This document shows, piece by piece, positions 61,301 through 64,000 of a stretch of 64,000 nt of DNA. The position numbers and the translations under genes are program-made. This DNA comes from Toxorhynchites rutilus septentrionalis (Eukaryota; Arthropoda; Insecta; Diptera; Culicidae), in assembly GCF_029784135.1 (NCBI RefSeq), contig NC_073744.1, positions 83,411,035 to 83,475,034 on the forward strand, written 5' to 3'. The stretch's first letter is position 1. Each line of letters opens with the position of its first letter. The notes below the pieces were generated by a model. It did not search any database and was not told the origin of the DNA. It saw only the letters and a list, made by a program, of their open reading frames with translations.

Positions 61301-63087
61301 AATAAATTGCCGAAAGACGTGGTCTTACGTTGATCGCACTTGATTGAAAAAATCCAAAACGAAATGTATTTGGTCGCAGCATTATATGAGTAGAAAGCAA
61401 ATAATCGCTCGAAAATGACTTGATTTTCGCGATGTGAAACATTTTCCGTTTTTCATGTTATGCATCCAATATTGGATACGAAAATTTCCACTGATGGGGA
61501 AAAAAAATATTCAGAAGCTTTCCTGTTAATTGCGATTGATTGAAAAATAACAAAACCAAATGTATTTGGTTGCAGTGTTATATGGATAGAAAACATTAAA
61601 ATAAACTCTTTCGCATGAATGTATTTTTCAATTCCCAGGGGAACTGGCAGATTATTTTTCAGCAACGATGATAGCAACGAGAATTCCGCGCGTGTATGTG
61701 TGTGTGTGTGTGTGGCGGCTGCTCCGATGTTTCAAGCGGAACCGTGGCATCACTCTCCTCCTGATGGATTCCCTTTTGGCCTTAGGTGCACAAACAGGCT
61801 CTTGGTGACACCGTTCATCAGCGTTTTCATGATAAACGAAATTAGCTTCACAACAACAGCGACAACATGCTCCAATCGCTGTTCAATCATAACTGAGTGG
61901 GTTTACGAGCGGCGCTCGCTTATATACCGATTGGTGATTTCAATAGCCTGTTTTGAAAGCAATTTTAAGACTATTGAAACAAGTTTTTGGATGAAAAAGT
62001 AACAAGTATATGACGCGTAGACATTTTATCTTTCAAATGAAGTGTTTATCATACCATTTCGTTCAGTCGTTTAAGAGCTATTAACGCTCAAAATCTCGGT
62101 CTCCAGCGTAACGCTTTCGTTCTCGAAACTTTGGTTTTACACCCCGGTATAGAAATGAAAGACGTAGTCCTACGTCAAAAAAGCTCTATTTTTGTGACGT
62201 GACAACGCTCCAAATGACCTGTTTTTCAAATCTTTGTTTCTCACAAATGTATTTTTCTCGGCTCTTCAAACAAGTATTTAATTATACATCCAATGGTATA
62301 TAGACATTAAAGTTTGTTTAAGCAAGTGCAGAGGTATCTCAAGAAACATAAAACTAGTGAAATCCTGAAATATTTTAACTTGTGACTCGGCGCATTATCG
62401 TTTAAAAAAGCTCAAATTTCTGCATTGTGATATTCGGGTCGATTCGGGGGACTCCTAGATAAACAATCATCGCCGCTTCATCAACTGCTATGTTAAGGTT
62501 TCAACATACAAACATTTTAAAAAAACACTCATATGTTTCTCATCTGAAAATAAACACGAAAGCAATTTGGTTTGATGATGGGTGAATCAGCTGTCAATAA
62601 TTAATGTATCAATACATAGCTGTCACCTCAGGGTTGCTAAGATATAAGTCTCAGAAATATATTGACTCTTTATGTACAAAAAGCAAGAGAAATTTGCTCG
62701 ACGAAATCAAGGGAAGGGGAAACTCCAAGGAGAACCAACACATTTTAAAGTGATTCCTAGTACACAAACTCATCAATTACTTTGTGATTGTGTAACAAAC
62801 AGATGAACCACTTCTCAATGAATATGAGCAGCATAGTTTAATCAGTTTACTGTTGCAAAAAAAAAAAACAATGAAATACCTTCACTGTCTTTACAGAGCG
62901 GCGTCCGCCGAAGGCTTCACTACCCACACCGTTGTTTCGAAGTCCATCTGCGAGGCTTATACACCGAAATGGTGGTGAGCATTTGCTCCACGAGGAGGAG
63001 CGCCATTGTGATGGGTCCAGTCTAGCGTCTCTGACTGGGCCAAACAATGAAGTACATCATTATTCATTCAAGCCTAGCAAACAAATT
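4214..63087 (+). CDS. Sidestep-family immunoglobulin transmembrane protein, partial, 13 exons recognised
   Basis: Exons: 4214-4324, 4402-4605, 4700-4851, 8118-8262, 22764-22894, 33099-33258, 34122-34291, 38573-38696, 39058-39218, 40892-41033, 52281-52404, 52577-52809, 62897-63087 (2048 nt). Every junction has AG/GT and matching phase, so one frame runs through all of them. The product has four Ig domains with the usual Cys-Trp-Cys pattern, one FnIII domain, one membrane helix and a Ser/Pro/His-rich tail. Known Side proteins are neuronal surface ligands of the Beaten path receptors, used in axon guidance and synaptic partner choice, with five Ig domains plus FnIII; here the signal peptide and Ig1 are missing because they lie upstream. 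The motif after the second Ig Trp, with [11 protein letters not shown], is typical of this family. Which Drosophila Side paralogue it matches cannot be settled by eye. The introns are packed with transposons, the largest 14.5 kb. Confidence 0.9.
4402..4605 (+). CDS. Side-family exon b: rest of Ig2
   Basis: It follows a 77-bp intron, the smallest in the locus. The encoded [11 protein letters not shown] contains the Ig core Trp, and [16 protein letters not shown] has the second Cys of the fold and the family-typical sequence after it. N-glycosylation sequons NVT and NLT are visible. It ends in phase 1 at donor GTAAGT. Confidence 0.92.
4700..4851 (+). CDS. Side-family exon c: first half of Ig3
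   Basis: The joined codon gives [10 protein letters not shown] at the Ig2-Ig3 border, then [12 protein letters not shown] with the first Cys and MISWWKG with the core Trp. It leaves in phase 0 at donor GTAAGT. Confidence 0.92.
5534..6078. mobile_element. Mutator-like non-autonomous element with long inverted repeats
   Basis: Terminal inverted repeats of about 85 bp (left about 5534-5622, right about 5990-6078), each with GGAATAAATCGCC near the end and GTGTAGTAGGC inside. A 9-bp direct repeat TATCAAACG flanks it at 5525-5533 and 6079-6087. Long TIRs plus a 9-bp duplication are hallmarks of MULEs. The core (5700-5960) is strikingly GC-rich, with a GGGGACGAAGTCCCC hairpin; no transposase is encoded. 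Confidence 0.8.
6245..7690. mobile_element. GACGTAG-bounded repeat element, long copy
   Basis: Left end TTGACGTAGAACTACGTC, right end CAGTTCTACGTCATC near 7641-7657 followed by a short tail. Interior blocks recur at 41572-42355 (same orientation, internally deleted) and at 17830-18870 (mostly inverted). It contains the phrase CGACGAGCAACGAAGGGGAA (6534) and a TATAAACAGTGG (6621) also found at 19268. No transposase seen. Confidence 0.75.
7874..7897 (+). repeat. 24-bp copy of Side exon d inside the intron
   Basis: Identical over 24 bp to 8166-8189, the exon part coding TVDDDGKY. The surrounding sequence does not continue the similarity and a stop follows, so it is not an alternative exon. Confidence 0.85.
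8118..8262 (+). CDS. Side-family exon d: second half of Ig3
   Basis: It enters in phase 0 after TTCAACAG and encodes [14 protein letters not shown] and then [14 protein letters not shown], the F-strand Asp-x-Gly-x-Tyr-x-Cys of an Ig domain. It leaves in phase 1. A 24-bp part of this exon recurs at 7874-7897 in the preceding intron. Confidence 0.92.
8688..9780 (+). mobile_element. GACGTAGGACTACGTC-family element, about 1.1 kb
   Basis: Starts TTTTTTGACGTAGGACTACG and ends ATAACCCACTTCCTG plus a T run. Copies share the start at 42412 and, reversed, at 62175. Interior landmarks: TATATAAG at 8943, ATGTTGTCGCTGTTG at 9001, a CA microsatellite, one degenerate pair of the 198-bp-type unit (GTGCTATTAACAG at about 9325), and the right end from 9540. 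The R1-type LINE abuts its right end. Confidence 0.82.
8943..8978 (+). promoter_or_regulatory. TATA plus initiator core promoter in a repeat
   Basis: TATATAAG begins 32 bp before the A of an ACTCAGTTC initiator, the canonical insect spacing. The same pair is kept in the copies at 42663 and, on the minus strand, about 61890-61925. Transcription is untested. Confidence 0.55.
10060..10800 (-). repeat. Tandem repeats in the R1-type 3' UTR
   Basis: Blocks with CCTGTCGAGACGTG, CGATTAGGAAGCGCCC and CGTCACAGTCACCCTCGC recur at about 10060, 10140, 10220, 10430, 10510, 10650 and 10735. They are variants of an 80-85 bp unit, in places arranged as pairs about 215 bp apart. Confidence 0.85.
10837..13791 (-). 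pseudogene. R1-clade ORF2: endonuclease and reverse transcriptase, one stop
   Basis: A single frame of 985 codons has one internal TAA at 13366-13368. The N-terminal AP endonuclease shows MIAEPYR, then [10 protein letters not shown] and [13 protein letters not shown]; after the stop it continues with [11 protein letters not shown] and YTHSDHQAI. The RT follows, with [37 protein letters not shown] and the catalytic FADDIV. The C-terminus has [18 protein letters not shown], the Cys-Cys-His-Cys knuckle of R1 elements. The start at 13791 is chosen because its ATG overlaps the ORF1 stop as TAATG, a coupling typical of this clade; an ATG at 13830 is in frame upstream. Apart from the one stop it is open, so it decayed recently. 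Confidence 0.92.
13791..13973 (-). pseudogene. R1-clade ORF1 (gag) C-terminal fragment
   Basis: In minus frame: [14 protein letters not shown], a CCHC zinc knuckle, then [19 protein letters not shown] and a stop at 13791-13793 overlapping the ORF2 ATG. Gag knuckles bind element RNA. Most of ORF1 is missing at the truncation. Confidence 0.88.
13972..14030. repeat. (GT)n microsatellite at the LINE 5' junction
   Basis: GT repeat interrupted by TTA and TATG units, exactly where ORF1 similarity ends. Confidence 0.9.
14165..15465 (+). mobile_element. ITmD37E (mariner-type) transposon, copy 1
   Basis: The terminal inverted repeats start AAGGGTGTGTCACATCAAAT and end ATTTGATGTGACACACCCTT, with a TA on each side (14163-14164 and 15466-15467). 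Length 1301 bp. The inner TIR part (GGAAAAAACGCTGTAGAAAT) is also conserved at both ends. Confidence 0.95.
14317..15263 (+). pseudogene. DD37E transposase, frameshifted
   Basis: From ATG 14317: [13 protein letters not shown], a paired-like HTH ([20 protein letters not shown]), then loss of frame near 14475 (KNGKNGCSV continues in another frame). The catalytic region has [20 protein letters not shown] and PIEKYW; exactly 37 residues separate the second Asp from the Glu, which defines DD37E. A second break lies near 14985. Such a protein would cut and paste the element at TA sites, but this copy is dead. Confidence 0.92.
15466..17029. other. Intron DNA, nothing recognised
   Basis: AT-rich with no open frame I can support and no clear repeat border. 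Confidence 0.5.
17030..17576. mobile_element. pogo-like inverted-repeat element
   Basis: Left CAGACTCGATTATCCGGAG and right CTCCGGATAATCCGG then ATAATCGAGT form inverted ends; two further internal copies of ACTCGATTATCCGGAGTG lie at about 17455 and 17515. The phrase is common at pogo/Tigger-type ends in insects. No transposase; exact ends are uncertain. Confidence 0.6.
17830..19275 (-). repeat. Rearranged copy of the 6245-7690 element
   Basis: 17860-18870 is largely the reverse complement of about 6830-7680 (TGTTCTGCGAGGACAAGAAT lies at 7486 on +, reversed near 17980). The part from 19165 is in the direct orientation (GACGAGCAACGAAGGGGAA). A composite or internally inverted copy. Confidence 0.7.
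19276..22763. other. Intron DNA with a weak inverted repeat
   Basis: Mostly AT-rich with no gene. TATCCGGCCGG at 20857 and TATCCGACCGG at 21052 may be ends of a small element. The last 30 bp form the acceptor of exon 22764. Confidence 0.45.
22764..22894 (+). CDS. Side-family exon e: first half of Ig4
   Basis: After a 14.5-kb intron the phase-1 junction gives [15 protein letters not shown], then [15 protein letters not shown] with the first Cys and LAWYHN with the Trp. Donor GTAAGT, leaving in phase 0. Confidence 0.92.
22895..24626. other. Intron DNA, nothing recognised
   Basis: No coding frame of quality, no repeat border I can define. Confidence 0.45.
24627..24846. mobile_element. Short pogo-like MITE, 220 bp
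   Basis: CAGGTCGGACTCGATTATAT on the left and its near-reverse-complement ending AATCGAGTCCGACTTG on the right, flanked by TATA. The whole interior is also an imperfect palindrome and would fold as a hairpin. Confidence 0.8.
24849..26771 (-). mobile_element. Element ending CTAGCTGACCCG with an internal tandem array
   Basis: One end is AAAAATGGATTTCTGTCTG with the phrase CTACTGAACCGATCAACATG, the other is GACGAAGTTTGCCGGGTCAG then CTAGT. A deleted copy in the opposite orientation is at 34777-35190. Between the ends lie eight degenerate units. Such elements are common in insect genomes; I do not assign a superfamily. Confidence 0.8.
25000..26170. repeat. Tandem array of about eight 126-160 bp units
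   Basis: Each unit has AAACACAAATTTCTGCAT, then ACTCGAGAAT, a GGTGCAATAAATGTTT block and a CTCCTCCCTCT...AAGGGTGGG block. Unit starts are near 25012, 25151, 25302, 25443, 25582, 25727, 25887 and 26029. Frames across it are not genes. Confidence 0.9.
26790..27000 (-). mobile_element. tRNA-related SINE or fragment
   Basis: On the minus strand GTAGCCACATTGGTTGCGCG resembles a pol III A box and GTGAGTTTAAAACTCAGGG a B box. The head is at 27000 and the body runs left. No target duplication identified. Confidence 0.6.
27312..27929 (-). pseudogene. Jockey-type LINE endonuclease fragment
   Basis: On the minus strand with frame breaks: [38 protein letters not shown], an altered ELSSDHxPVMVELG site, then [19 protein letters not shown]. 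This is the C-terminal AP endonuclease plus the linker to RT in Jockey-clade elements. A perfect local inverted repeat (CCAACATGGATC) lies at 27740-27775. Confidence 0.75.
27930..28930. other. Intron DNA, nothing recognised
   Basis: AT-rich, A and T runs; no gene or defined repeat. Confidence 0.45.
28934..29150. repeat. Possible hAT-type element end
   Basis: CAGTGATTTTCAACCGG resembles the terminal motif of hAT elements, followed by a small inverted repeat (ATTCCCCCCTAGTGGGGAAT). No matching right end or 8-bp duplication found. Confidence 0.35.
29400..29712 (+). pseudogene. PIF/Harbinger transposase fragment
   Basis: In frame: [20 protein letters not shown], then [17 protein letters not shown], a stop, then [20 protein letters not shown] and [16 protein letters not shown]. 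The pattern of a repeated-helix N-terminal region, with REAIxxxEKLxIT and IIPEV, is typical of insect PIF/Harbinger nucleases. The catalytic DDE domain is absent. Confidence 0.78.
29713..31985. other. Intron DNA with a TACAGAT-rich patch
   Basis: No gene. 31640-31945 has several TACAGATTTTTT phrases and may be a decayed repeat. Confidence 0.4.
31990..32740 (-). pseudogene. Tc/mariner-like transposase, decayed
   Basis: On the minus strand: an HTH-like N-terminus ([14 protein letters not shown]), a middle piece ([19 protein letters not shown]), then [20 protein letters not shown] and [17 protein letters not shown]. In active relatives this last motif is WFQQDGA, so the catalytic Asp is Tyr here. 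Stops and frame changes separate the pieces; the third catalytic region is missing. Confidence 0.8.
33099..33258 (+). CDS. Side-family exon f: second half of Ig4
   Basis: A strong polypyrimidine tract and TTTTTCAG precede it. It encodes [19 protein letters not shown] and the F-strand [19 protein letters not shown] is a glycosylation sequon. It leaves in phase 1 at GTGAGT. Confidence 0.92.
33259..34121. other. Intron between exons f and g, nothing recognised
   Basis: 863 bp with no repeat border seen. Confidence 0.5.
34122..34291 (+). CDS. Side-family exon g: first half of Ig5
   Basis: The junction codon gives [19 protein letters not shown]; then [20 protein letters not shown] supplies the first Cys and the core Trp. 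It leaves in phase 0 at GAG|GTAAGT. Confidence 0.92.
34777..35190 (+). mobile_element. Deleted copy of the CTAGCTGACCCG element
   Basis: Begins ACTAGCTGACCCGACAAACT and ends with CCGTTTAGTAGTT-like and ATCCATTATTATATA sequence, reverse to 24849-26771 and lacking the tandem array. A mariner copy begins directly at its end. Confidence 0.78.
35195..35950 (-). mobile_element. mariner element, 5' part missing
   Basis: The right TIR is GGCTGTCAAAAAAGTCCTGC at 35198, next to TTA. The other end is lost where a GACGTAGGACTAC motif begins (35993). Confidence 0.82.
35269..35905 (-). pseudogene. mariner DD34D transposase, C-terminal part
   Basis: The last 122 residues are open: [29 protein letters not shown] and a normal C-terminus. 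Exactly 34 residues separate the second and third catalytic Asp, defining DD34D. Upstream, [17 protein letters not shown] is readable but stops and shifts break the frame. Confidence 0.9.
35993..38340. repeat. AT-rich nested inverted and direct repeats
   Basis: 36010-36320 and 37990-38335 are related in inverted orientation (AAACATGAGTTTTCCACAGC versus GTGGAAAACTCATGTTTTC). Between them GACAATAAATTAGAAAT and GTTCCACAAAGTTCGTCAA recur at about 36650/36830, 36955/37135, 37670 and 37800. A GACGTAGGACTAC motif marks the left edge. No coding frame. Confidence 0.75.
38573..38696 (+). CDS. Side-family exon h: second half of Ig5
   Basis: The frame is found by continuity: [17 protein letters not shown], then the F-strand [11 protein letters not shown] and a short tail ending CVFQVVAA. 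The acceptor is CACAAG with a pyrimidine-rich stretch further upstream, weaker than the others. The exon leaves in phase 1 at CAG|GTAAGT. The Cys-Trp-Gly-Arg-Asn pattern is typical of the last Ig domain in Side proteins. Confidence 0.88.
39058..39218 (+). CDS. Side-family exon i: first half of FnIII domain
   Basis: It encodes [19 protein letters not shown], then [15 protein letters not shown], which fits the A to C strands of a fibronectin type III domain in this family. It enters in phase 1 (GGG codon across the junction) and leaves in phase 0 at CTACAG|GTAAGT. Confidence 0.9.
39367..40052. mobile_element. piggyBac-like TTAA element, 678 bp
   Basis: Inverted CACGTTGAGCCCCG at 39371 and CGGGGCTCAACGTG ending 40048, each next to TTAA (39367-39370 and 40049-40052). 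TTAA duplication is diagnostic of piggyBac-type transposition. It has no transposase. Confidence 0.85.
39540..39888 (-). pseudogene. LINE C-terminal zinc-finger-like fragment inside the TTAA element
   Basis: On the minus strand: [17 protein letters not shown], then [14 protein letters not shown], a stop, then [13 protein letters not shown]. This resembles the Cys/His tail following RNase H in some LINE ORF2 proteins, with one Cys changed to Phe. It seems to be foreign cargo of the piggyBac-like element. Confidence 0.5.
40892..41033 (+). CDS. Side-family exon j: second half of FnIII domain
   Basis: It encodes [20 protein letters not shown], the Leu-x-Pro-Gly-x-x-Tyr and Ala-x-Asn motifs of FnIII strands E and F, then KGRSEPV. 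It leaves in phase 1 at ACTG|GTGAGT. Confidence 0.92.
41034..41571. other. Intron DNA, nothing recognised
   Basis: No repeat border or open frame of quality. Confidence 0.5.
41572..42355 (+). mobile_element. Internally deleted copy of the 6245-7690 element
   Basis: Left end TTTTTTTGACGTAGGACTAT, right end GTAGTTCTGCGTCAA and a tail GACACAACCTCC. Blocks match 6290-6610 and 7265-7690 but the middle 650 bp is absent. Confidence 0.8.
42412..44565 (+). mobile_element. GACGTAGGACTACGTC-family element with tandem expansion
   Basis: Starts TTGACGTAGGACTACGTC and ends ATAACCCACTTCCTG as at 8688-9780, but is twice as long because of a four-fold 198-bp array and a second, divergent internal block (43680-44340). 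TATATAAG at 42663 and ACTCAGTTC are kept. The right part belongs to the 2440-bp duplicated segment. Confidence 0.82.
42890..43683 (+). repeat. Four tandem 198-bp units
   Basis: CTATTAACAGGTGGTTATCG starts at 42890, 43088, 43286 and 43484, a spacing of exactly 198 bp each time. The copies are nearly identical. Confidence 0.95.
42991..45430 (+). repeat. 2440-bp tandem duplication, copy A
   Basis: The segment starts TTCCTCTGGG and ends CCGAAACGGC. Every landmark recurs 2440 bp later. It covers most of the 198-bp array, the right end of the repeat element and a further repeat with a GCATATATAAGAG motif. Confidence 0.95.
45431..47870 (+). repeat. 2440-bp tandem duplication, copy B
   Basis: It differs from copy A at only about four positions that I noticed (near 44030/46468, 44447/46887 and 43601/46041). 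The junction CCGAAACGGC|TTCCTCTGGG is abrupt with at most 1 bp of homology. Confidence 0.95.
47871..50232. other. Intron DNA, end of a repeat then nothing recognised
   Basis: ATCCTACGTCAAACC at 48466 may be the right end of the element that starts CACGTGGGACTACGTCGAAC at 44783. The rest is AT-rich, with an (AAAG)n run near 49300. No gene seen. Confidence 0.45.
50233..51520 (-). mobile_element. ITmD37E transposon, copy 2
   Basis: Same TIRs as copy 1 (AAGGGTGTGTCACATCAAAT), TA at 50231-50232 and 51521-51522, 1288 bp, opposite orientation. The two copies are very similar, so the family was active recently. Confidence 0.95.
50431..51368 (-). pseudogene. DD37E transposase with one frameshift
   Basis: From the ATG at 51368 the frame is open through the HTH, the linker and [11 protein letters not shown] to near 50700, where a (CCA)n-like stretch (ACCACTACCACTACC) shifts the frame; PDLASCHYS and PIEKYW follow in the second frame and run to 50431. 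The early frameshift of copy 1 is absent. Except for this microsatellite slip the coding region is intact. Confidence 0.92.
51523..52280. other. Intron DNA before the transmembrane exon
   Basis: Higher GC than most introns. Open frames on both strands at 51560-51800 are not recognisable. No repeat border seen. Confidence 0.4.
52281..52404 (+). CDS. Side-family exon k: transmembrane helix
   Basis: After an 11.2-kb intron the frame gives [18 protein letters not shown], a hydrophobic stretch of about 24 residues ([15 protein letters not shown] and on), then a stop-transfer IYRRHASK. It leaves in phase 2 at AA|GTAAGT. Confidence 0.9.
52577..52809 (+). CDS. Side-family exon l: cytoplasmic tail, part 1
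   Basis: It is joined in phase 2 to make a Lys codon. The product is basic and Ser-rich next to the membrane ([14 protein letters not shown]), then has a run of five His, a [15 protein letters not shown] stretch and an acidic [15 protein letters not shown] end typical of Side tails. It leaves in phase 1 at GTAAGC. Confidence 0.88.
53390..54060 (-). pseudogene. Divergent DD37E-like transposase
   Basis: On the minus strand: [59 protein letters not shown], then after damage [18 protein letters not shown]. The order and motifs are those of the 14165 and 50233 transposases but identity is low, so this is another, older lineage. The residue matching the final Glu is lost. Possible ends at about 53160 and 54115 were not confirmed. 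Confidence 0.78.
54490..55005. repeat. Left arm of a large inverted repeat
   Basis: Pairs with 56095-56615 in reverse complement over about 510 bp (CCGGTATGCATTATCAAAC here, GATAATGCATACCGG there). A shortened direct copy is at 55445-55630 and another relative at 57160-57620. Confidence 0.9.
55654..56058. mobile_element. MITE with 37-bp inverted repeats at the palindrome centre
   Basis: TCAGTGCGTAAAATAAACAA at the left and its reverse complement at the right, extending through CACCCTCACTTTTGTGG. No protein. The TIR half recurs at 56670. Confidence 0.8.
56095..56615. repeat. Right arm of the large inverted repeat
   Basis: Reverse complement of 54490-55005 with small indels. It is followed by a second copy of GTCAATTGACGAATTTA at 56606. 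Confidence 0.9.
56697..57143. mobile_element. 447-bp MITE with GACAGACATACAA ends
   Basis: GACAGACATACAACTGTAC at the left and the reverse complement with one mismatch at 57125-57143. Flanking ATA on both sides may be the target duplication. The interior is rich in GTACA words. Confidence 0.85.
57900..58112 (+). repeat. Truncated right end of the GACGTAGGACTACGTC family
   Basis: TATTCATTCATTCATTCATT, GGTAGTCCTACGTC and ATAACCCACTTCTTG match the right end of the longer copies. Confidence 0.75.
58113..58797. other. Intron DNA, nothing recognised
   Basis: AT-rich spacer between two repeat copies. Confidence 0.45.
59464..59615. mobile_element. 152-bp MITE with 26-bp inverted repeats and TCA duplication
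   Basis: GGCGTCGTGCACAAATTACG at one end and its reverse complement at the other; TCA at 59461-59463 and 59616-59618. The empty site is present in the paralogous repeats at about 43857 and 46297 (CGTGAGGACATC), which proves the borders. Confidence 0.95.
60151..60166 (-). terminator. Histone 3' stem-loop of the H3-derived copy
   Basis: On the minus strand GGCCCTTTTCAGGGCT, a six-base stem and four-base loop, placed about 20-30 bp after the H3 stop region. This is the element bound by SLBP in replication-dependent histone mRNAs. Confidence 0.85.
60185..60590 (-). pseudogene. Histone H3-derived sequence with promoter and stem-loop
   Basis: The minus frame reads [45 protein letters not shown] and MTLQEAYSK, i.e. 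H3 residues about 37-97, then AIHxKRVT and [10 protein letters not shown] in another frame. The N-terminal part ([12 protein letters not shown] at nucleotide level, 60500-60545) is partly duplicated and has lost the start. Small deletions remove residues such as the GTVAL segment. Not functional as H3. Confidence 0.88.
60612..60623 (-). promoter_or_regulatory. TATA box of the H3-derived copy
   Basis: GTTTATAAAATG on the minus strand, about 40-60 bp before the H3-like N-terminal codons, as in histone genes. Confidence 0.5.
60672..60777 (+). pseudogene. Inverted 3' end of histone H3 with stem-loop
   Basis: On the + strand: TGTGCTATCCATGCAAAACG (CAIHAKR), then ATGCCCAAGGACATCCAGCT (MPKDIQL) and a stop, followed by the stem-loop GGCCCTTTTCAGGGCT at 60762-60777 and a tail nearly identical to that of the minus copy. 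It is tail-to-head inverted relative to the H3 copy at 60185. Confidence 0.85.
62183..62896. other. Intron DNA, nothing recognised
   Basis: No repeat border or gene; the last 20 bp are the acceptor of exon 62897. Confidence 0.45.
62897..63087 (+). CDS. Side-family exon m: cytoplasmic tail, part 2
   Basis: An open frame in the required phase follows TTTACAG and ends at ATT|GTAAGT in phase 0. It encodes [20 protein letters not shown], then [19 protein letters not shown] and a Tyr-containing end. The higher GC content, absence of stops and two good splice sites mark it as coding amid AT-rich intron. I did not recognise a conserved motif, so the assignment rests on phase and composition. Confidence 0.72.
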
Positions 63088-63790
63088 GTAAGTATACTTT
63101 TATGATTTTTTCTTTCATCACTAGATTATGCAGATTACCTTATATTGTTATCGGCTGTCAATCAATACAAACTGTAATTTTATAATAGAATTCGATGCGG
63201 TTTGAGCATCGAACCAGCAGACAGTAAAACATATGGGTCTTCAATTAGATGCTTGAAATTTAATGAAATTGAAATTCACTATATTGAACTGATGATTTTT
63301 AACCACAATTTGGTCCACCTACTATTTTACACTCGGCATATTAATTAGCGAGGAAATTTCCGCGAGTTTGGCTATATTCGTACATACCAAGTAAATTAAA
63401 TCGTAAAGTATATTTTTCAATGTAAATCATCTGCAGAACCGCACCAGTCACAAAGAAATACGGAAACACCGTTGATATTTTATTTATGAAAATTCTGCTA
63501 GCTTTTGCTGTTTTTTTCGTTCTCTACCAGATATGTCATCTCGACACAAGTTTGCGGCAAAATGCTTCATCTTCATGAAATAGTCCAGTCTATGTTGACC
63601 ATTTCTTGTCCTCCAGGGATTGGTTTTATTTATGTTGCTGTGAAAGTTCAAAACAAAACTGATTCCAAGATTCTAAGATCTGTTATCAATATACAGAAAG
63701 TACACACCTCAGGTTCGGGTTTAGTTTTTTTTAATGTCCAAATAACCAGGAGGTCTAATAAAGCAATGGTATCCGAACATATCCATATAC
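63088..63790. other. Intron or 3' region
   Basis: Contains the possible last exon at 63531 and otherwise no recognised feature. The 108-codon frame at 63505 has no recognisable domain. Confidence 0.4.
63531..63578 (+). CDS. Possible terminal exon of the Side-family gene
   Basis: A very good acceptor (long T-rich tract, TCTCTACCAG) precedes 63531. In the phase required after the 62897 exon it reads ICHLDTSLRQNASSS and then TGA. Such a short tail is possible, but there is no conservation evidence and the true last exon may lie beyond the window. Confidence 0.25.
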   Translation: MCHLDTSLRQNASSS

Positions 63791-64000
63791 AGGGTTTTCC
63801 AACTTTAAATTCCGAAAGTAAATTGAAATAAAACACACTTAGAATTCAAATTTCGATTAAACTTTCATATCAAATTAAAGTTTGGTTTATGCCATTATGT
63901 GTGAAATACAACATCATTCAAATGTCCACCTAGGGCTTCCTCACAAACCTTGATCCGGAACTGGTAATCGATTACTTTTCGGCACATATGGGGCGGTATC
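63790..64000 (-). mobile_element. Right end of a Tc/mariner-like element, runs off the window
   Basis: The terminus TACAGGGTTTTCCAACTTTA near 63790 is the likely TIR, with TA before it. On the minus strand 63896-64000 encodes the last 34 codons of a transposase (CRKVIDYQFRIKVCEEALGG, then HLNDVVFHT and stop), a C-terminus typical of the family whose core lies at 31990-32740. Confidence 0.65.

Larger units (their letters stand above)
58798..62182 (-). mobile_element. GACGTAGGACTACGTC-family element carrying histone H3 DNA
   Basis: In minus orientation it starts TTTTTTGACGTAGGACTACG at 62182 and ends ATAACCCACTTCCTG at 58803, the same ends as 8688-9780. Interior modules: the TATA/initiator module near 61920, a CA repeat, repeated 'right-half' blocks near 61600, 59990 and 59140, and histone H3 sequence at 60.15-60.78 kb. 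A 152-bp MITE is inserted at 59464. Confidence 0.78.

Noticed and set aside
61619..62002. 127-codon frame near the TATA/initiator module
   Set aside because: It runs antisense to the element and through a (GT)n microsatellite; copies elsewhere do not keep it open.
63505..63831. 108-codon frame as separate gene
   Set aside because: No recognisable domain; it overlaps the good acceptor at 63531 and the end of a transposon at 63790.

Overview
The window is nuclear DNA from an insect, most probably a culicine mosquito of the Aedes type. The reasons are a split neural cell-surface gene with introns up to about 14 kb, a DD37E mariner-type transposon (ITmD37E, a family described from mosquitoes), an R1-clade LINE, a Jockey-type LINE, tRNA-derived SINEs and a very high load of small inverted-repeat elements. 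Nothing looks bacterial; there are no operons, ribosome binding sites or CRISPR arrays. The species is an inference from repeat content.

The only host gene I can support is a + strand member of the sidestep (Side) immunoglobulin family. I located 13 coding exons between 4214 and 63087 by reading-frame continuity, GT/AG splice sites and phase agreement. They encode about 682 residues in order: four Ig domains (exons at 4214, 4402, 4700, 8118, 22764, 33099, 34122, 38573), one fibronectin III domain (39058, 40892), one transmembrane helix (52281) and a cytoplasmic tail (52577, 62897). Signal peptide and first Ig domain must lie upstream of the window; the stop codon is either in a weakly supported small exon at 63531 or beyond the window.

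Everything else is upstream flank or intron filled with mobile DNA. From left to right: two decayed histone H2A copies (51-1580); an AT-repeat hairpin; a Jockey LINE tail split by a SINE (2488-3515); a Mutator-like inverted-repeat element (5534-6078); a recurrent family of elements bounded by a GACGTAGGACTACGTC motif (6245, 8688, 17830, 41572, 42412, 57900, 58798 and others); an R1-clade LINE on the minus strand (about 9781-13975); an ITmD37E transposon (14165-15465) with a second copy in opposite orientation (50233-51520); pogo-like elements; a tandem-array element ending in CTAGCTGACCCG; LINE, PIF/Harbinger, mariner and Tc/mariner-like transposase fragments; a piggyBac-like TTAA element; a 2440-bp near-identical tandem duplication (42991-47870); and a palindromic repeat cluster (54490-57620).

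The most unusual observation is that histone-derived DNA (two H2A copies at the left edge, an H3 copy plus an inverted H3 3' end at 60.15-60.78 kb) lies inside or directly beside the GACGTAGGACTACGTC-bounded repeats. The H3 copy keeps a TATA box and the histone 3' stem-loop, and other copies of the family carry a conserved TATA plus initiator module at canonical spacing. This suggests a non-autonomous transposon family that has acquired complete replication-dependent histone genes with their control signals.
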